Shown: in pieces, positions 14,647-23,292 of the stretch
Layout: each line of letters begins with the position of its first letter
Numbering within the stretch: the first letter of the stretch is position 1
Notes under the pieces: model-generated
What the model was told of the DNA's origin: nothing
The model's input: the letters and a program-made list of their open reading frames with translations, nothing else
Databases searched by the model: none
DNA from: Candidatus Omnitrophota bacterium
GTDB taxonomy: Bacteria > Ratteibacteria > UBA8468 > B48-G9 > DTJG01
Assembly (NCBI GenBank): GCA_023818965.1
Contig: JAMWCD010000008.1
Coordinates: 1 to 47,085, forward strand
Direction of reading: 5' to 3'
Length of the DNA stretch: 47,085 bases
Position numbers and translations under genes: made by a program

Positions 14647-17239
14647 CATAAATTTTTCAGTAAAAATCGTTCATGCTTCTGCTGGTACAGGCAAGACACA
14701 ATTGCTAACAGATGAATTTATTGACTATCTCAAAAAAGCAAAAATTGTGAATTCAGTTAAAAGGGTTGTTGCAATAACATTTTCTGAAAAAGCCGCATGT
14801 GAAATGAGGTCAAGGATAATAGAGAAAATTTTCCAGCAGATTATTTCAAATCTGCCTGATGAAAAAACAAAAATTGACTATGAAAACCAGTTGTTTCTAT
14901 TAAGGGTATCAACCATCCATTCATTTTGCAAAACATTGCTGAAAAGATTTTCCTTTTTATTTCAATTTGACCCGAATTTTACAGTCGCTGAATCAGAACA
15001 GGAAATGATATTTTTCAGGCAGGCGATTTTTCAGTTTCTTGAAAGGTGCAGTTTTGATGATGAGATATTACAACGACTGAAACCAATGAAACTCAAGCAA
15101 TTCATTGATTATCTTGGTTTGCTCAACAATACTCATCCACAGGTTTTTCTTGGTAGGCCCTATGAAAATGAATTGACTCAACCTGTATATGACTGCTTTC
15201 TGGAAGTAAAAAAAATTTTTGAAAATATAAAGAAACAGAATTCTGTGGTTGATTTTGATGACCTTGAAATTTTTACCTATCAATTGTTAAAGGAACACCC
15301 ACAGGCATTAAATATTTTGAATGATTTTGATGAGGCAGTGGATTTTATTTTTGTTGACGAATTCCAGGATACAAGTTTACTTCAGTGGAAAATTATCAGT
15401 GAATTTTCCAGTGAATGGGTATCAGGTCTTGGAGCAAAGGCAGAAACAGGTAAAAAGTATGGATTGTTTTTTGTCGGAGACAGGAAACAGTCAATTTATT
15501 TTTTCCGTGGTGCAGAAAATACTGTGTTTGATGATGCGGAGAACTACTATGGACATTATCTGCAAAAAAAATTCCTTACAACAAATTATAGAAGTTTTCC
15601 TGTTATTATTGATTTTGTGAACGAGGTTTTTAATAATGTTGATGGTTTTCCTGAAGAAGAAAAACTTTCAGTGAGTGAAAAACTTGCTGATAAAAAGGAT
15701 GGTTTTGTTGAGATAAAGATTTTTGAACAATCAAGAATTGCAGAAGAAAAACAAGCAGAATATGGATGGGTAGCAAGAAGAATTTTATCACTTATTGAAG
15801 AAAAATTTCCTGTCTATGACAGGGATACTGATGAATTTCATTCTGTTTCATTTAAGGACATCGCAGTACTGCTGAGGAAAAGAACGCACCTTAATATTCT
15901 TGAGGAACAATTTAGATATTTTGGTATTCCATTTGTGAATATCGGTGGTATCGGATTTTATCAGGAACCAGAAATTGTTTTTCTTATCAATCTTCTTTGT
16001 TGTCTTGCTGATCCCTCTGATATTCCGGCATTCAAAAATATCATTCAATCAAATTTCGGGATAGATGCAGAAAAAATTGAAAAATGGAGAAAACTTTTCA
16101 GTAGTGAATTTCCTGCATCTGCCATTGATAAAATAATAGGGGAACTTGATTTGTTTTCAAAAATTGGTACACAGGGCAGCGCAAATGTTGAAAAATTTCT
16201 CATGCTTGTCCACGAGATGAGAAATATGCCATTTTTTCAACTCGTACAGAATTTGAAAAGATTTTCGTACAAAGATGAGGAGCCAAAGGCAGATGTTTTT
16301 TCAGAACGTCAAAATGCTGTAAGGGTACTTACAGTACATGCATCAAAAGGCCTTGAATTTCCTGTTGTTTTTATCACGGGGATTGAACAGGGTAAACCTG
16401 ATAAATCTAAAATTAAATTGATTCATGAAAGAACAATTTCAAATGATAGTGACTATGTTTTTGGGTTCAAAAAAGAAAAAGATGACCAGTATTATACAAA
16501 TTACCTGAAAAAACTCGAGCAGGAGGAAAAAAGAATACTTTATGTTGCATTGACAAGAGCAACCCAGGTTCTCGTGATTACAGGTGCAAAAAATAGAAGT
16601 ACATGGCTGGAACTTATTCAACAACTTGAAAAAAAGTATCCTGCAAAGGATTTTAAAATTTCTGAAAAAATACCATGTTTTTCTGCTGAAGTTGGTGAAA
16701 ACGTTAAAAAATTAGAGATCAACAGAAAATTTATAACACCAGTTTCATTCAGCAGTTTGAAGCAGGAAATCGTTGCATCCGGAGAAAAAGAAGGAACAAT
16801 AATACACAAAATTATCAATGAAATTTCCACTGGAAAACTTGAACCTGAAAAAAAGAAAATGGAAGAGAGAGTAATGTTTCTTGCAAAAAAAATGAAGGTG
16901 ATAATTAATAAAGATGAAATTGAAACGCATATTGAAAATCTGTTGAAACCTGAAATATTGAAAATAATTCTACCACAGCCATCTTCATATAGCGAACTCC
17001 CTTTTTTATCAGTAGTTGATGGGAAAAATGTTTATGGCGTGATTGATAGAGTAGTCATTAAAAATGGAATTTGCAGAATCTATGATTTTAAGACAGGGAA
17101 AAGGACAAAAATCTCTGACAATGATATTTTACAGATTGATCTTTACAAAAGTGCTGTCAGAAATCTTTTCAATGTGGAAAAAACCGAGCAGTTTATTATT
17201 TTCACGTTTCAGGGTATAATAAAACAAGTACAACCATAA
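14639..17239 (+). CDS. addA: AddA-like UvrD/RecB-family helicase-nuclease
   Basis: An 866-residue superfamily 1A helicase with a C-terminal nuclease. Visible in order are Walker A HASAGTGKT (12-20), ITFSEKAACEMRSR, Walker B FIFVDEFQDTS (about 236-246), VGDRKQSIYFFRGAE, VHASKGLEFPVVFITG (about 564) and YVALTRATQVLVI (about 635). The C-terminal nuclease has GVIDRVVI...IYDFKTGK and QIDLYKSAV (about 799-845). It would unwind and resect DNA ends with the overlapping AddB-like partner. It is markedly shorter than classical AddA (about 1200 residues), suggesting compact accessory domains. Both subunits keep nuclease motifs, as in AddAB rather than RecBCD. Confidence 0.88.
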   Translation: MNNINFSVKIVHASAGTGKTQLLTDEFIDYLKKAKIVNSVKRVVAITFSEKAACEMRSRIIEKIFQQIISNLPDEKTKIDYENQLFLLRVSTIHSFCKTLLKRFSFLFQFDPNFTVAESEQEMIFFRQAIFQFLERCSFDDEILQRLKPMKLKQFIDYLGLLNNTHPQVFLGRPYENELTQPVYDCFLEVKKIFENIKKQNSVVDFDDLEIFTYQLLKEHPQALNILNDFDEAVDFIFVDEFQDTSLLQWKIISEFSSEWVSGLGAKAETGKKYGLFFVGDRKQSIYFFRGAENTVFDDAENYYGHYLQKKFLTTNYRSFPVIIDFVNEVFNNVDGFPEEEKLSVSEKLADKKDGFVEIKIFEQSRIAEEKQAEYGWVARRILSLIEEKFPVYDRDTDEFHSVSFKDIAVLLRKRTHLNILEEQFRYFGIPFVNIGGIGFYQEPEIVFLINLLCCLADPSDIPAFKNIIQSNFGIDAEKIEKWRKLFSSEFPASAIDKIIGELDLFSKIGTQGSANVEKFLMLVHEMRNMPFFQLVQNLKRFSYKDEEPKADVFSERQNAVRVLTVHASKGLEFPVVFITGIEQGKPDKSKIKLIHERTISNDSDYVFGFKKEKDDQYYTNYLKKLEQEEKRILYVALTRATQVLVITGAKNRSTWLELIQQLEKKYPAKDFKISEKIPCFSAEVGENVKKLEINRKFITPVSFSSLKQEIVASGEKEGTIIHKIINEISTGKLEPEKKKMEERVMFLAKKMKVIINKDEIETHIENLLKPEILKIILPQPSSYSELPFLSVVDGKNVYGVIDRVVIKNGICRIYDFKTGKRTKISDNDILQIDLYKSAVRNLFNVEKTEQFIIFTFQGIIKQVQP
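17215..17220 (+). promoter_or_regulatory. Possible -10 box for the isomerase operon
   Basis: TATAAT at 17215-17220 lies inside the last codons of the addA-like gene, 36 bases before the next ATG. No clear -35 box is seen, so this may be chance in AT-rich DNA. Confidence 0.35.
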
Positions 17240-17256
17240 AAAGACAGGGGGAAAAA

Positions 17257-18747
17257 ATGAAAAATACCGCTATTGGAATTGTGATGATGAATGATGAAAG
17301 ACAGCATGTCTGGCAGGCAAATGAGCAGGAAAATATGAGGGTACTTCATCAATGGGCTGACTTTCTTAAGAAAAATCTTAAGGATAAAAATGGTGTTGTT
17401 CCAGACATTATTGTGGGTTCAGAAACAATCAAGAGTATCAGTACTGCAAGAAAAGTTGGCGAGCAACTTGTCAGAGCAAACTGCAAGCAAGTTATTATGT
17501 GTTATAATGTATGGGATTTTCCATATCTTGTCTGGCCATTTATTCAAACTGTTGGAACTGATAAACCTGTTTTGTCCCTTTCAAATAATAATGGTACATA
17601 CCCAGGAAATGTAGGACTTCTTGCAACAGATGGTGCTTTAAGGCAGGCAGGAATAAGAACCCACAGAATTATCGGAGAAATTGATGATCCTGATACACAG
17701 CAAAAAGTAATTCAATGGGTCAGGGCATCACAGGCAGCGACATGTATAAAAAATGAGGTTTATGGCTGTTATGGTGGGCATTCAATGGGAATGGAAACCG
17801 GCTATTTTCATCTTGTCCCAACATTGAAATATTTCGGAACAACAGTTTATCAGATTGACCAGTTGTTGCTGGTAAAAACAATGGAAAAAATTCCAGATGC
17901 TGAAGTTGAAAAGGGATTTAACTGGTTAACAAAGATGCTTGGCGATAGAATCAAGTATGATGGCAAAATGCTGACGCCTGAGACCTTAAAAAAGCAGTTA
18001 TCTTTGTATCTTGCCATGAAAAAAGTAAATCAGGAGTACGATTTTGATTTTTGTGGATTAAAAGGGCAGAGGGAACTTACTGAGCATATCTGTCTTGGTG
18101 ATGTTCCTGAGATGTTGATGAACGATCCTTATGACTGGTACGGAAAGAAAGAACCTTTTGTTTGTGCCACTGAAGCAGATTCCTATGCAGCGTTAACAAT
18201 GCAAATTTTAAAATATATCAGTGGAGGACTTCCTGTGCTTTTCATGGATGTTAGATTGTATCATCCAGAACTTGGGATCTGGGATTTCTGTAATTCCGGA
18301 AATCATTCAAGTTATTACGCTGCATTGAGTGATGAACCAGAAGTAAATTTTGCAAAAATTACATTACATCCTGCACTTGAATTTTATTTCAAGGCAGGAG
18401 GTGCATCTGTGGAGTTTGATGCAGCACCAGGAACCCTTACATTTGCCCGTGTTGGACTATGGGATGACAGACCATATATGGTCATCATAAAAGGCGAAAG
18501 TTTATCTCTTGAGAAAGAATTGAGGAAAAAGATTAATTCAGAAACAAATCCAACCTGGCCTCATGTTCATGCAAAACTTGATTGCGATTTTGAGGATTTT
18601 ATTAAGGTTTTCCCCTGCAATCACATTATTGCGGTTAGCGGTGATTATGTTGAGAGTTTGAAATACTTCTGTGATATATGCAAGATTCCTGCAATTATTC
18701 CTGGTAAAAAAGGAGAAACAAGAAATATATGGGAAATGGTAAGGTGA
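17257..18747 (+). CDS. L-fucose/L-arabinose isomerase family protein
   Basis: A 496-residue cytoplasmic protein of the FucI/AraA fold, which interconverts aldoses and ketoses using Mn(II). Candidate metal ligands in the family-typical order are Glu in CATEADSYAALT, Asp in LFMDVRLYHPE and His in NSGNHSSYYAAL. GCYGGHSMGMETGYFHLVPT is also family-like. The substrate cannot be assigned: fucose, arabinose and uncharacterised sugars are all possible. No kinase or aldolase for fucose is adjacent; the downstream genes are a GerMN protein and translation genes. AGGGGGA precedes the ATG. A sugar-catabolic role would fit the LacD-type aldolase and polyol dehydrogenase elsewhere in the window. Confidence 0.8.
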   Translation: MKNTAIGIVMMNDERQHVWQANEQENMRVLHQWADFLKKNLKDKNGVVPDIIVGSETIKSISTARKVGEQLVRANCKQVIMCYNVWDFPYLVWPFIQTVGTDKPVLSLSNNNGTYPGNVGLLATDGALRQAGIRTHRIIGEIDDPDTQQKVIQWVRASQAATCIKNEVYGCYGGHSMGMETGYFHLVPTLKYFGTTVYQIDQLLLVKTMEKIPDAEVEKGFNWLTKMLGDRIKYDGKMLTPETLKKQLSLYLAMKKVNQEYDFDFCGLKGQRELTEHICLGDVPEMLMNDPYDWYGKKEPFVCATEADSYAALTMQILKYISGGLPVLFMDVRLYHPELGIWDFCNSGNHSSYYAALSDEPEVNFAKITLHPALEFYFKAGGASVEFDAAPGTLTFARVGLWDDRPYMVIIKGESLSLEKELRKKINSETNPTWPHVHAKLDCDFEDFIKVFPCNHIIAVSGDYVESLKYFCDICKIPAIIPGKKGETRNIWEMVR

Positions 18748-19301
18748 GTTTTCAAAAAAAAATTGTTGTGGGATTGTTGCTTCTATGGGCAATATTACTC
18801 ATAATTTTTGGTCTTGTTCATTCAGGATTACTATCAAGAAAGGTTTCTGTCTTCTTTTTTCAGAACCAGTCAGATGGTTCATTGAAACTGGTTGAAATTC
18901 CAAGGCAGATAAAAATAAAAGGATTGAAGACAGATACTTCTCAGATGATAAAGTATGCATTAAAGGAGCTGATTCTGGGTCCGACGCAGGAAGAATCAGA
19001 GGCATATATTTCCTGTGTACCTGCTGAAGCAAATATTCGGGATGTCAAAATTGAAAATGATCTGATTTATGTTGATTTTGATGAAAATATTGAATCCGGT
19101 GGAGGTATTTTAGAACTTCAGGGTCGTCTTGCACAAATTGTTTTTACTGCGACACAATTCTCACCACAATCAGGTGTGAGATTACTAATAGAAGGAAAGG
19201 AAATCAAAAGTTTTGGTGGTGAAGGAATTACAGATGTTGAAAAGCCAATGTTCAGATCTGATTTTGAAAAATTTTTACAGGGAGAAAAGAATGAAAGATA
19301 A
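18729..19301 (+). CDS. GerMN-domain membrane-anchored protein
   Basis: A 190-residue protein with an N-terminal membrane anchor (about residues 10-34) and a GerMN-like domain (about 65-165; [38 protein letters not shown] split over the motif region). GerMN domains occur in spore germination and other cell-envelope proteins; here a periplasmic envelope role is inferred and sporulation is not implied. The start overlaps the end of the isomerase gene; a GTG at 18744 that overlaps its stop is an alternative. It runs into rpmE by 11 bases, so it belongs to the same transcript. Confidence 0.72.
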   Translation: MGNGKVSFQKKIVVGLLLLWAILLIIFGLVHSGLLSRKVSVFFFQNQSDGSLKLVEIPRQIKIKGLKTDTSQMIKYALKELILGPTQEESEAYISCVPAEANIRDVKIENDLIYVDFDENIESGGGILELQGRLAQIVFTATQFSPQSGVRLLIEGKEIKSFGGEGITDVEKPMFRSDFEKFLQGEKNER

Positions 19302-19497
19302 GATTCACCCAGAGTATAAGGAAGCAAGAATTGTCTGTGCATGTGGGAATACTGTTATGACAAGATCCACAAAATCCGAAATACGACTTGAAATCTGTTC
19401 AAAATGTCATCCATTCTTTACAGGAAAACAGAAGATTATTGACACAGCAGGAATGGTTGAAAAGTTCAAGAAACGATATGGTGACAAAAAGCAGTGA
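19291..19497 (+). CDS. rpmE: 50S ribosomal protein L31, zinc-binding type
   Basis: A 68-residue L31. The pattern VCACGNT...[14 protein letters not shown] gives C-x-C and C-x2-C cysteine pairs, the zinc-binding (C+) form of L31. L31 bridges the ribosomal subunits and can act as a zinc reserve. The start at 19291 is set by GGGAG six bases upstream and by alignment to the family N-terminus (MKDKIHPEY); an in-frame start at 19213 would lie deep in the preceding gene. It is followed two bases later by prfA, a common gene order. Confidence 0.97.
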   Translation: MKDKIHPEYKEARIVCACGNTVMTRSTKSEIRLEICSKCHPFFTGKQKIIDTAGMVEKFKKRYGDKKQ

Positions 19498-19498
19498 A

Positions 19499-20560
19499 AT
19501 GAATAATCTTGTTGGAAGGATTGAACAACTGAAGAAGGAATTTGAGGGTCTTGTTGCTTTTATTTCTGACCCATCCAATAGTAGTTTGCCCCAGTACAGA
19601 GAAAAACTTAAAAGAATGGGAGAAATCAGTGATGTTATTAAAAAGGGAGATGAATATTTTTCAATTGACCGTAAAATTGAGGAACTGAAAGAATTGCAAC
19701 AGGATGAGTCATTAAAAGAGATTGCAGAACAGGAGATTTCAGATCTATTAGAAAGAAAATCAGAAATTGAGAGAGAACTTGAAGATTTCTTTTTCAGTTC
19801 TCCTGAAGACAAAAATGATTGCATTGTAGAGATTCGTGCTGGTACTGGTGGAGAAGAGGCAGCATTGTTTGCAAAAGACCTTTTCAGAATGTACAGTAGA
19901 TTTGCTGAAAGAAAGGGCTGGAAAATCGAAGTTTTTGATTTTCATGCCTCTGACCTTGGTGGTTTTAAGGAAATTATTTTCTTTGTTCATGGAGAAAATG
20001 CATATGGTAATTTTAAATACGAAAAGGGTGTACACAGGGTTCAGAGGATTCCTGATACAGAAGCAAGTGGAAGAATTCATACTTCAGCAGCAACAGTGGC
20101 AGTTTTCCCCAATGTTGAAGAGGATGAAATAAAGATTAATCCAGAGGATTTAAAAATAGAAACGTTTTGTTCTTCTGGACATGGTGGACAGAGTGTTAAC
20201 ACAACATATTCAGCAGTCAGAATTACTCATATTCCAACCGGGATTACAGCCAGTTGTCAGGATCAGAGGAGTCAGATACAGAATCGTGCAAGGGCGATGA
20301 AAATTTTACGGGCAAGATTGCAGGATATGATAAAAAACCAGAAAGAGCAGGAGATATCAAAAGAGAGGAAGAATCAAATCAAGACAGGTGACAGGAGTGA
20401 AAAAATAAGAACCTATAATTTTCCTCAAAACAGGATAACTGACCATAGAATAGGGTTGACCCTTTATAATTTGCAGGAAATTCTTGATGGTGACCTTGAC
20501 CCGATCATCAGCCAATTCCGGCGGATAAACGGTATTGGATTCGACAGGGAGGAACAATGA
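19499..20560 (+). CDS. prfA: Peptide chain release factor 1
   Basis: A 353-residue class I release factor. The peptidyl-tRNA hydrolysis motif GGQ is at 229-231 (CSSGHGGQSVNTTYSAVR). The tripeptide PDT in QRIPDTEASGRIHTSA fits the PxT stop-codon anticodon of RF1, which reads UAA and UAG, not the SPF of RF2. The start at 19499 leaves MNNLVGRIEQLKKEF, a normal RF1 N-terminus; an in-frame start at 19388 lies within rpmE. It overlaps the next gene (ATGA, 20557-20560). PrmC, encoded two genes downstream, methylates the GGQ glutamine. Confidence 0.97.
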   Translation: MNNLVGRIEQLKKEFEGLVAFISDPSNSSLPQYREKLKRMGEISDVIKKGDEYFSIDRKIEELKELQQDESLKEIAEQEISDLLERKSEIERELEDFFFSSPEDKNDCIVEIRAGTGGEEAALFAKDLFRMYSRFAERKGWKIEVFDFHASDLGGFKEIIFFVHGENAYGNFKYEKGVHRVQRIPDTEASGRIHTSAATVAVFPNVEEDEIKINPEDLKIETFCSSGHGGQSVNTTYSAVRITHIPTGITASCQDQRSQIQNRARAMKILRARLQDMIKNQKEQEISKERKNQIKTGDRSEKIRTYNFPQNRITDHRIGLTLYNLQEILDGDLDPIISQFRRINGIGFDREEQ

Positions 20561-22401
20561 AAAATAAAATGACGTTGCTTTTTACTCTATTTTTTCTATA
20601 TGGAATTATTTTTGCTGCTGAACTAACAGAAAACATAAAAAAGGGTATGATGAAAATGGCAATGAACCGTCTTGACGATGCACAGAGTTATTTTGAAAGA
20701 GAACGTTCATCAAATCCTAAAAACGGACTTGCATATTACTATCTTGGTGAAGTTTTCTACAGAAAGGCAGATTTTTCAAATGCCCTTGAGCAATATCAGA
20801 AAGCATTAGAAATTGAACCGGATAATGCAAGGTATCATCTTGGAATAGGTCTTACATATCTTGCATTGAACCAGACAAATAAGGCAATTGAAGAATTTCA
20901 GACAGTGATAAATTCTTCACCGAATACCTATGAGGCAGAAATTGCCCGGCAAAAAATTTCAATGGTGAAGGCATCAAGCAGAGACAGTGAAATAGTAAAA
21001 AAATGGCAGGAAGCAGAAAAATTTGTACCGAAGGAGCAAACTACTAAAGAAACAGAACAGGTGCCAGGAATGATACCAGGAGTTCAAACTCCCCTGGTTT
21101 CTCAAACGCTTTCAGTTGAGGCACTTGTAAAGGATTTAAGATTTGGAACAGAAACAAAGAGAAAGGAAGCAAGTAAAACACTTTATGGTTTTAGTCCGAC
21201 TCAGCTTGAACCATTCTTACCACAATTTATTGCCCATATGAGTAAGGAAAAGAATGATGAAATAAAAAAGAATCTACTTCTTGTAATCGGGAAAACTCAG
21301 ACAAAAGAGGCAGTTGATTATTTGTTTGAAGTCCTTAACAATCCTGAATATTCTTTTGATACAAAAATGGTTGCACTTGCAGGACTTTCAGAGACGTTAA
21401 GTCCTGATGCTGCTGAAAGATTGAAAGACATTCTTGATACAATGGTAACAAGAAAAATAAAGTTAAGAGAGGATGCCAGAACAAGAATTCAACAATTGGA
21501 ACAAAAAATGGATGACCTTGAATCTCAGAAAATCATTGCGAGCAATGATTTAACAAAATTGAGGACTCAGCGTCAGGAGATCGAATCAAAACTGAGCATA
21601 CAATCACAGTTTGGTGAAGGTGCTGCCCCAGGGGTACCTGGTGTTGCTCCGCCTGAAATGCCGCAGGGAGAACAAACCATTAAACCCCTTTCTGAAGCAG
21701 AAGTAAAACAATTGAGGGCAGAACAACGAAAAATAGAGAATGATATTAAAGCAAAGGAAAAACAGATTGAAAGATTTGAAACTCAACTTGCAAAATTAAA
21801 GGCAGAAAAAGAAAAATATGAGAATCTTCTTGTAAAACGATACAGTACTGGTGCAGTCAAGGTTCTTGGAGTTACACGAAGTCAGGTGGTTCAGCAACAA
21901 CCTGGAATGCCTGCTGGTATGCCAGTTGAAGCACCGCAGATGCCGCCGACTTTTTCTGCTCAACCTTCGAGTCAAGAAGCCAGTTCTGAAGAACTTAATG
22001 AACAATCCCTTGCACTATCTATTATAAAAATTCTTGGAAGAATTGGAAAACCCGAATATCTTCCAGTTATTGAAAAAGCATGGGATGAGTACAGGGCAGA
22101 TTCTTTTGAGCTTGACTATGGTCTTGTTCGTGCTCAGCTTGGTTCATACGATTATATTGAGAAACTTGTCGCACGATTGCAGGAAGATTATTCATCATCA
22201 GACATTGAAGAGGTTTATTTCCGTGCTGAAATCGTTAAGGTCCTTGGTAATTATCTTTCAAAATATGAAAATCAGGACTATGCAGACCTTATTGCATATC
22301 TTGCTGAATCAGATCCTAACCAGGCAGTGAAAATTGCGGCAAATCAGGCACTTTCAAAAATCAAAACAAAAGAGCCAGAAAAGACAGCAAAAAAGGGATG
22401 A
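20557..22401 (+). CDS. Secreted TPR/HEAT-repeat protein with coiled coil
   Basis: A 614-residue protein with a signal peptide (about 1-21, ending IFAAE). At least two TPR units follow (ERSSNPKNGLAYYYLGEVFY and ALEIEPDNARYHLGIGLTYL, about 45-130). HEAT-like helical repeats occupy about 180-300 (TKEAVDYLFEVLNNPEYS), then a long charged coiled coil (about 305-430) interrupted by Pro/Gly/Met-rich linkers, then more HEAT-like repeats to the end. It is predicted to be a periplasmic scaffold; no enzyme motif is seen. Its position between prfA and prmC is unusual. The start is fixed by a four-base overlap with prfA. Confidence 0.8.
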   Translation: MKNKMTLLFTLFFLYGIIFAAELTENIKKGMMKMAMNRLDDAQSYFERERSSNPKNGLAYYYLGEVFYRKADFSNALEQYQKALEIEPDNARYHLGIGLTYLALNQTNKAIEEFQTVINSSPNTYEAEIARQKISMVKASSRDSEIVKKWQEAEKFVPKEQTTKETEQVPGMIPGVQTPLVSQTLSVEALVKDLRFGTETKRKEASKTLYGFSPTQLEPFLPQFIAHMSKEKNDEIKKNLLLVIGKTQTKEAVDYLFEVLNNPEYSFDTKMVALAGLSETLSPDAAERLKDILDTMVTRKIKLREDARTRIQQLEQKMDDLESQKIIASNDLTKLRTQRQEIESKLSIQSQFGEGAAPGVPGVAPPEMPQGEQTIKPLSEAEVKQLRAEQRKIENDIKAKEKQIERFETQLAKLKAEKEKYENLLVKRYSTGAVKVLGVTRSQVVQQQPGMPAGMPVEAPQMPPTFSAQPSSQEASSEELNEQSLALSIIKILGRIGKPEYLPVIEKAWDEYRADSFELDYGLVRAQLGSYDYIEKLVARLQEDYSSSDIEEVYFRAEIVKVLGNYLSKYENQDYADLIAYLAESDPNQAVKIAANQALSKIKTKEPEKTAKKG

Positions 22402-22408
22402 GACTTTT

Positions 22409-23242
22409 TTGTCTGACCTGATAAAAACTGCAGGTAAAATTCTTACTGATGCTGGAATAAAAAATTCTCGTTTTGAATCTGAATTGATTCTTTCCCATTT
22501 ATTGAACATTGAAAGATGGAATCTTTACGTCAATCCACCTGAAATTAATAGTATTATTGAAAAAAACTTTTTTTCTCTCATTAAAAAAAGGGCACAGCAC
22601 ATCCCCATAGCATACTTATTGAAGAAAACATATTTTTTTAACCTGTGTTTTGAAATAACTTCAGGTGTATTTATTCCAAGACCCGAGACAGAAACAATTG
22701 TGATTGCTGCTATGCACCTTTTTCCTGATAAAAATTTAAAAATGAATGTTCTTGATGTCGGCACGGGTTGTGGAGCACTGGCGATTACAATAGCAAGATT
22801 GTTTCCTCATGCAACTGTTTATGCCACTGATATTTCAAAAAGGGCAGTGAAAATAGCGAAAAAAAATGTGTTCCTTTATGGACTTGATTCTCGCGTTTTT
22901 GTTCGAAGGGCAGATATTATTTCAGGAAACATCAGAGAAAGGTTTTCTCTCATTGTAAGCAATCCACCTTACCTGACAGAAGATGAAATTAAAAGTGCTC
23001 CTGAAGAAGTTCGTAAAGAACCATTTCGTGCTCTTTATGGAGGAAAAAATGGAATGGAGGTAATCCTGAAAATTTTAAAGAAAACAAGAGATATTATTGA
23101 AAGGCATGGGTTTTTAATTTTTGAAGTTTCACCTTCACAGATTGAATTTTTTAGTGATCTCAGTGATTATGGTTTTGTCAGATGTTATGTTTTTAAGGAT
23201 ATCAGTGGAGTTGAAAGGGTAGTTGTGTTGAGAAAAATTTAA
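22409..23242 (+). CDS. prmC: Release factor glutamine methyltransferase, TTG start
   Basis: A 277-residue SAM-dependent N5-glutamine methyltransferase that modifies the GGQ motif of release factors. Visible motifs are FIPRPETETIV, LDVGTGCGALAITIA (SAM binding) and NPPY at 185-188 (IVSNPPYLTED). I start it at TTG 22409, seven bases after the previous stop, because this gives the family-like N-terminus LSDLIKTAGKILTDAGI; AGGG lies 11 bases upstream. An in-frame ATG at 22334 would overlap the previous gene by 68 bases and add a lysine-rich head not typical of PrmC. The gene order rpmE-prfA-prmC supports the assignment. Confidence 0.94.
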   Translation: MSDLIKTAGKILTDAGIKNSRFESELILSHLLNIERWNLYVNPPEINSIIEKNFFSLIKKRAQHIPIAYLLKKTYFFNLCFEITSGVFIPRPETETIVIAAMHLFPDKNLKMNVLDVGTGCGALAITIARLFPHATVYATDISKRAVKIAKKNVFLYGLDSRVFVRRADIISGNIRERFSLIVSNPPYLTEDEIKSAPEEVRKEPFRALYGGKNGMEVILKILKKTRDIIERHGFLIFEVSPSQIEFFSDLSDYGFVRCYVFKDISGVERVVVLRKI

Positions 23243-23257
23243 GAAAAATGTCATCTA

Positions 23258-23266
23258 TGGTAAAAT
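23258..23266 (+). promoter_or_regulatory. Extended -10 promoter for murA operon
   Basis: TATGGTAAAAT (23256-23266) is an extended -10 box in the short gap after prmC. The RNA start would be near 23273, giving a leader of about 20 bases with AAAGGATG before the murA ATG. Confidence 0.55.
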
Positions 23267-23292
23267 TAATTCATCCGTTAAAAGGATGAAAA

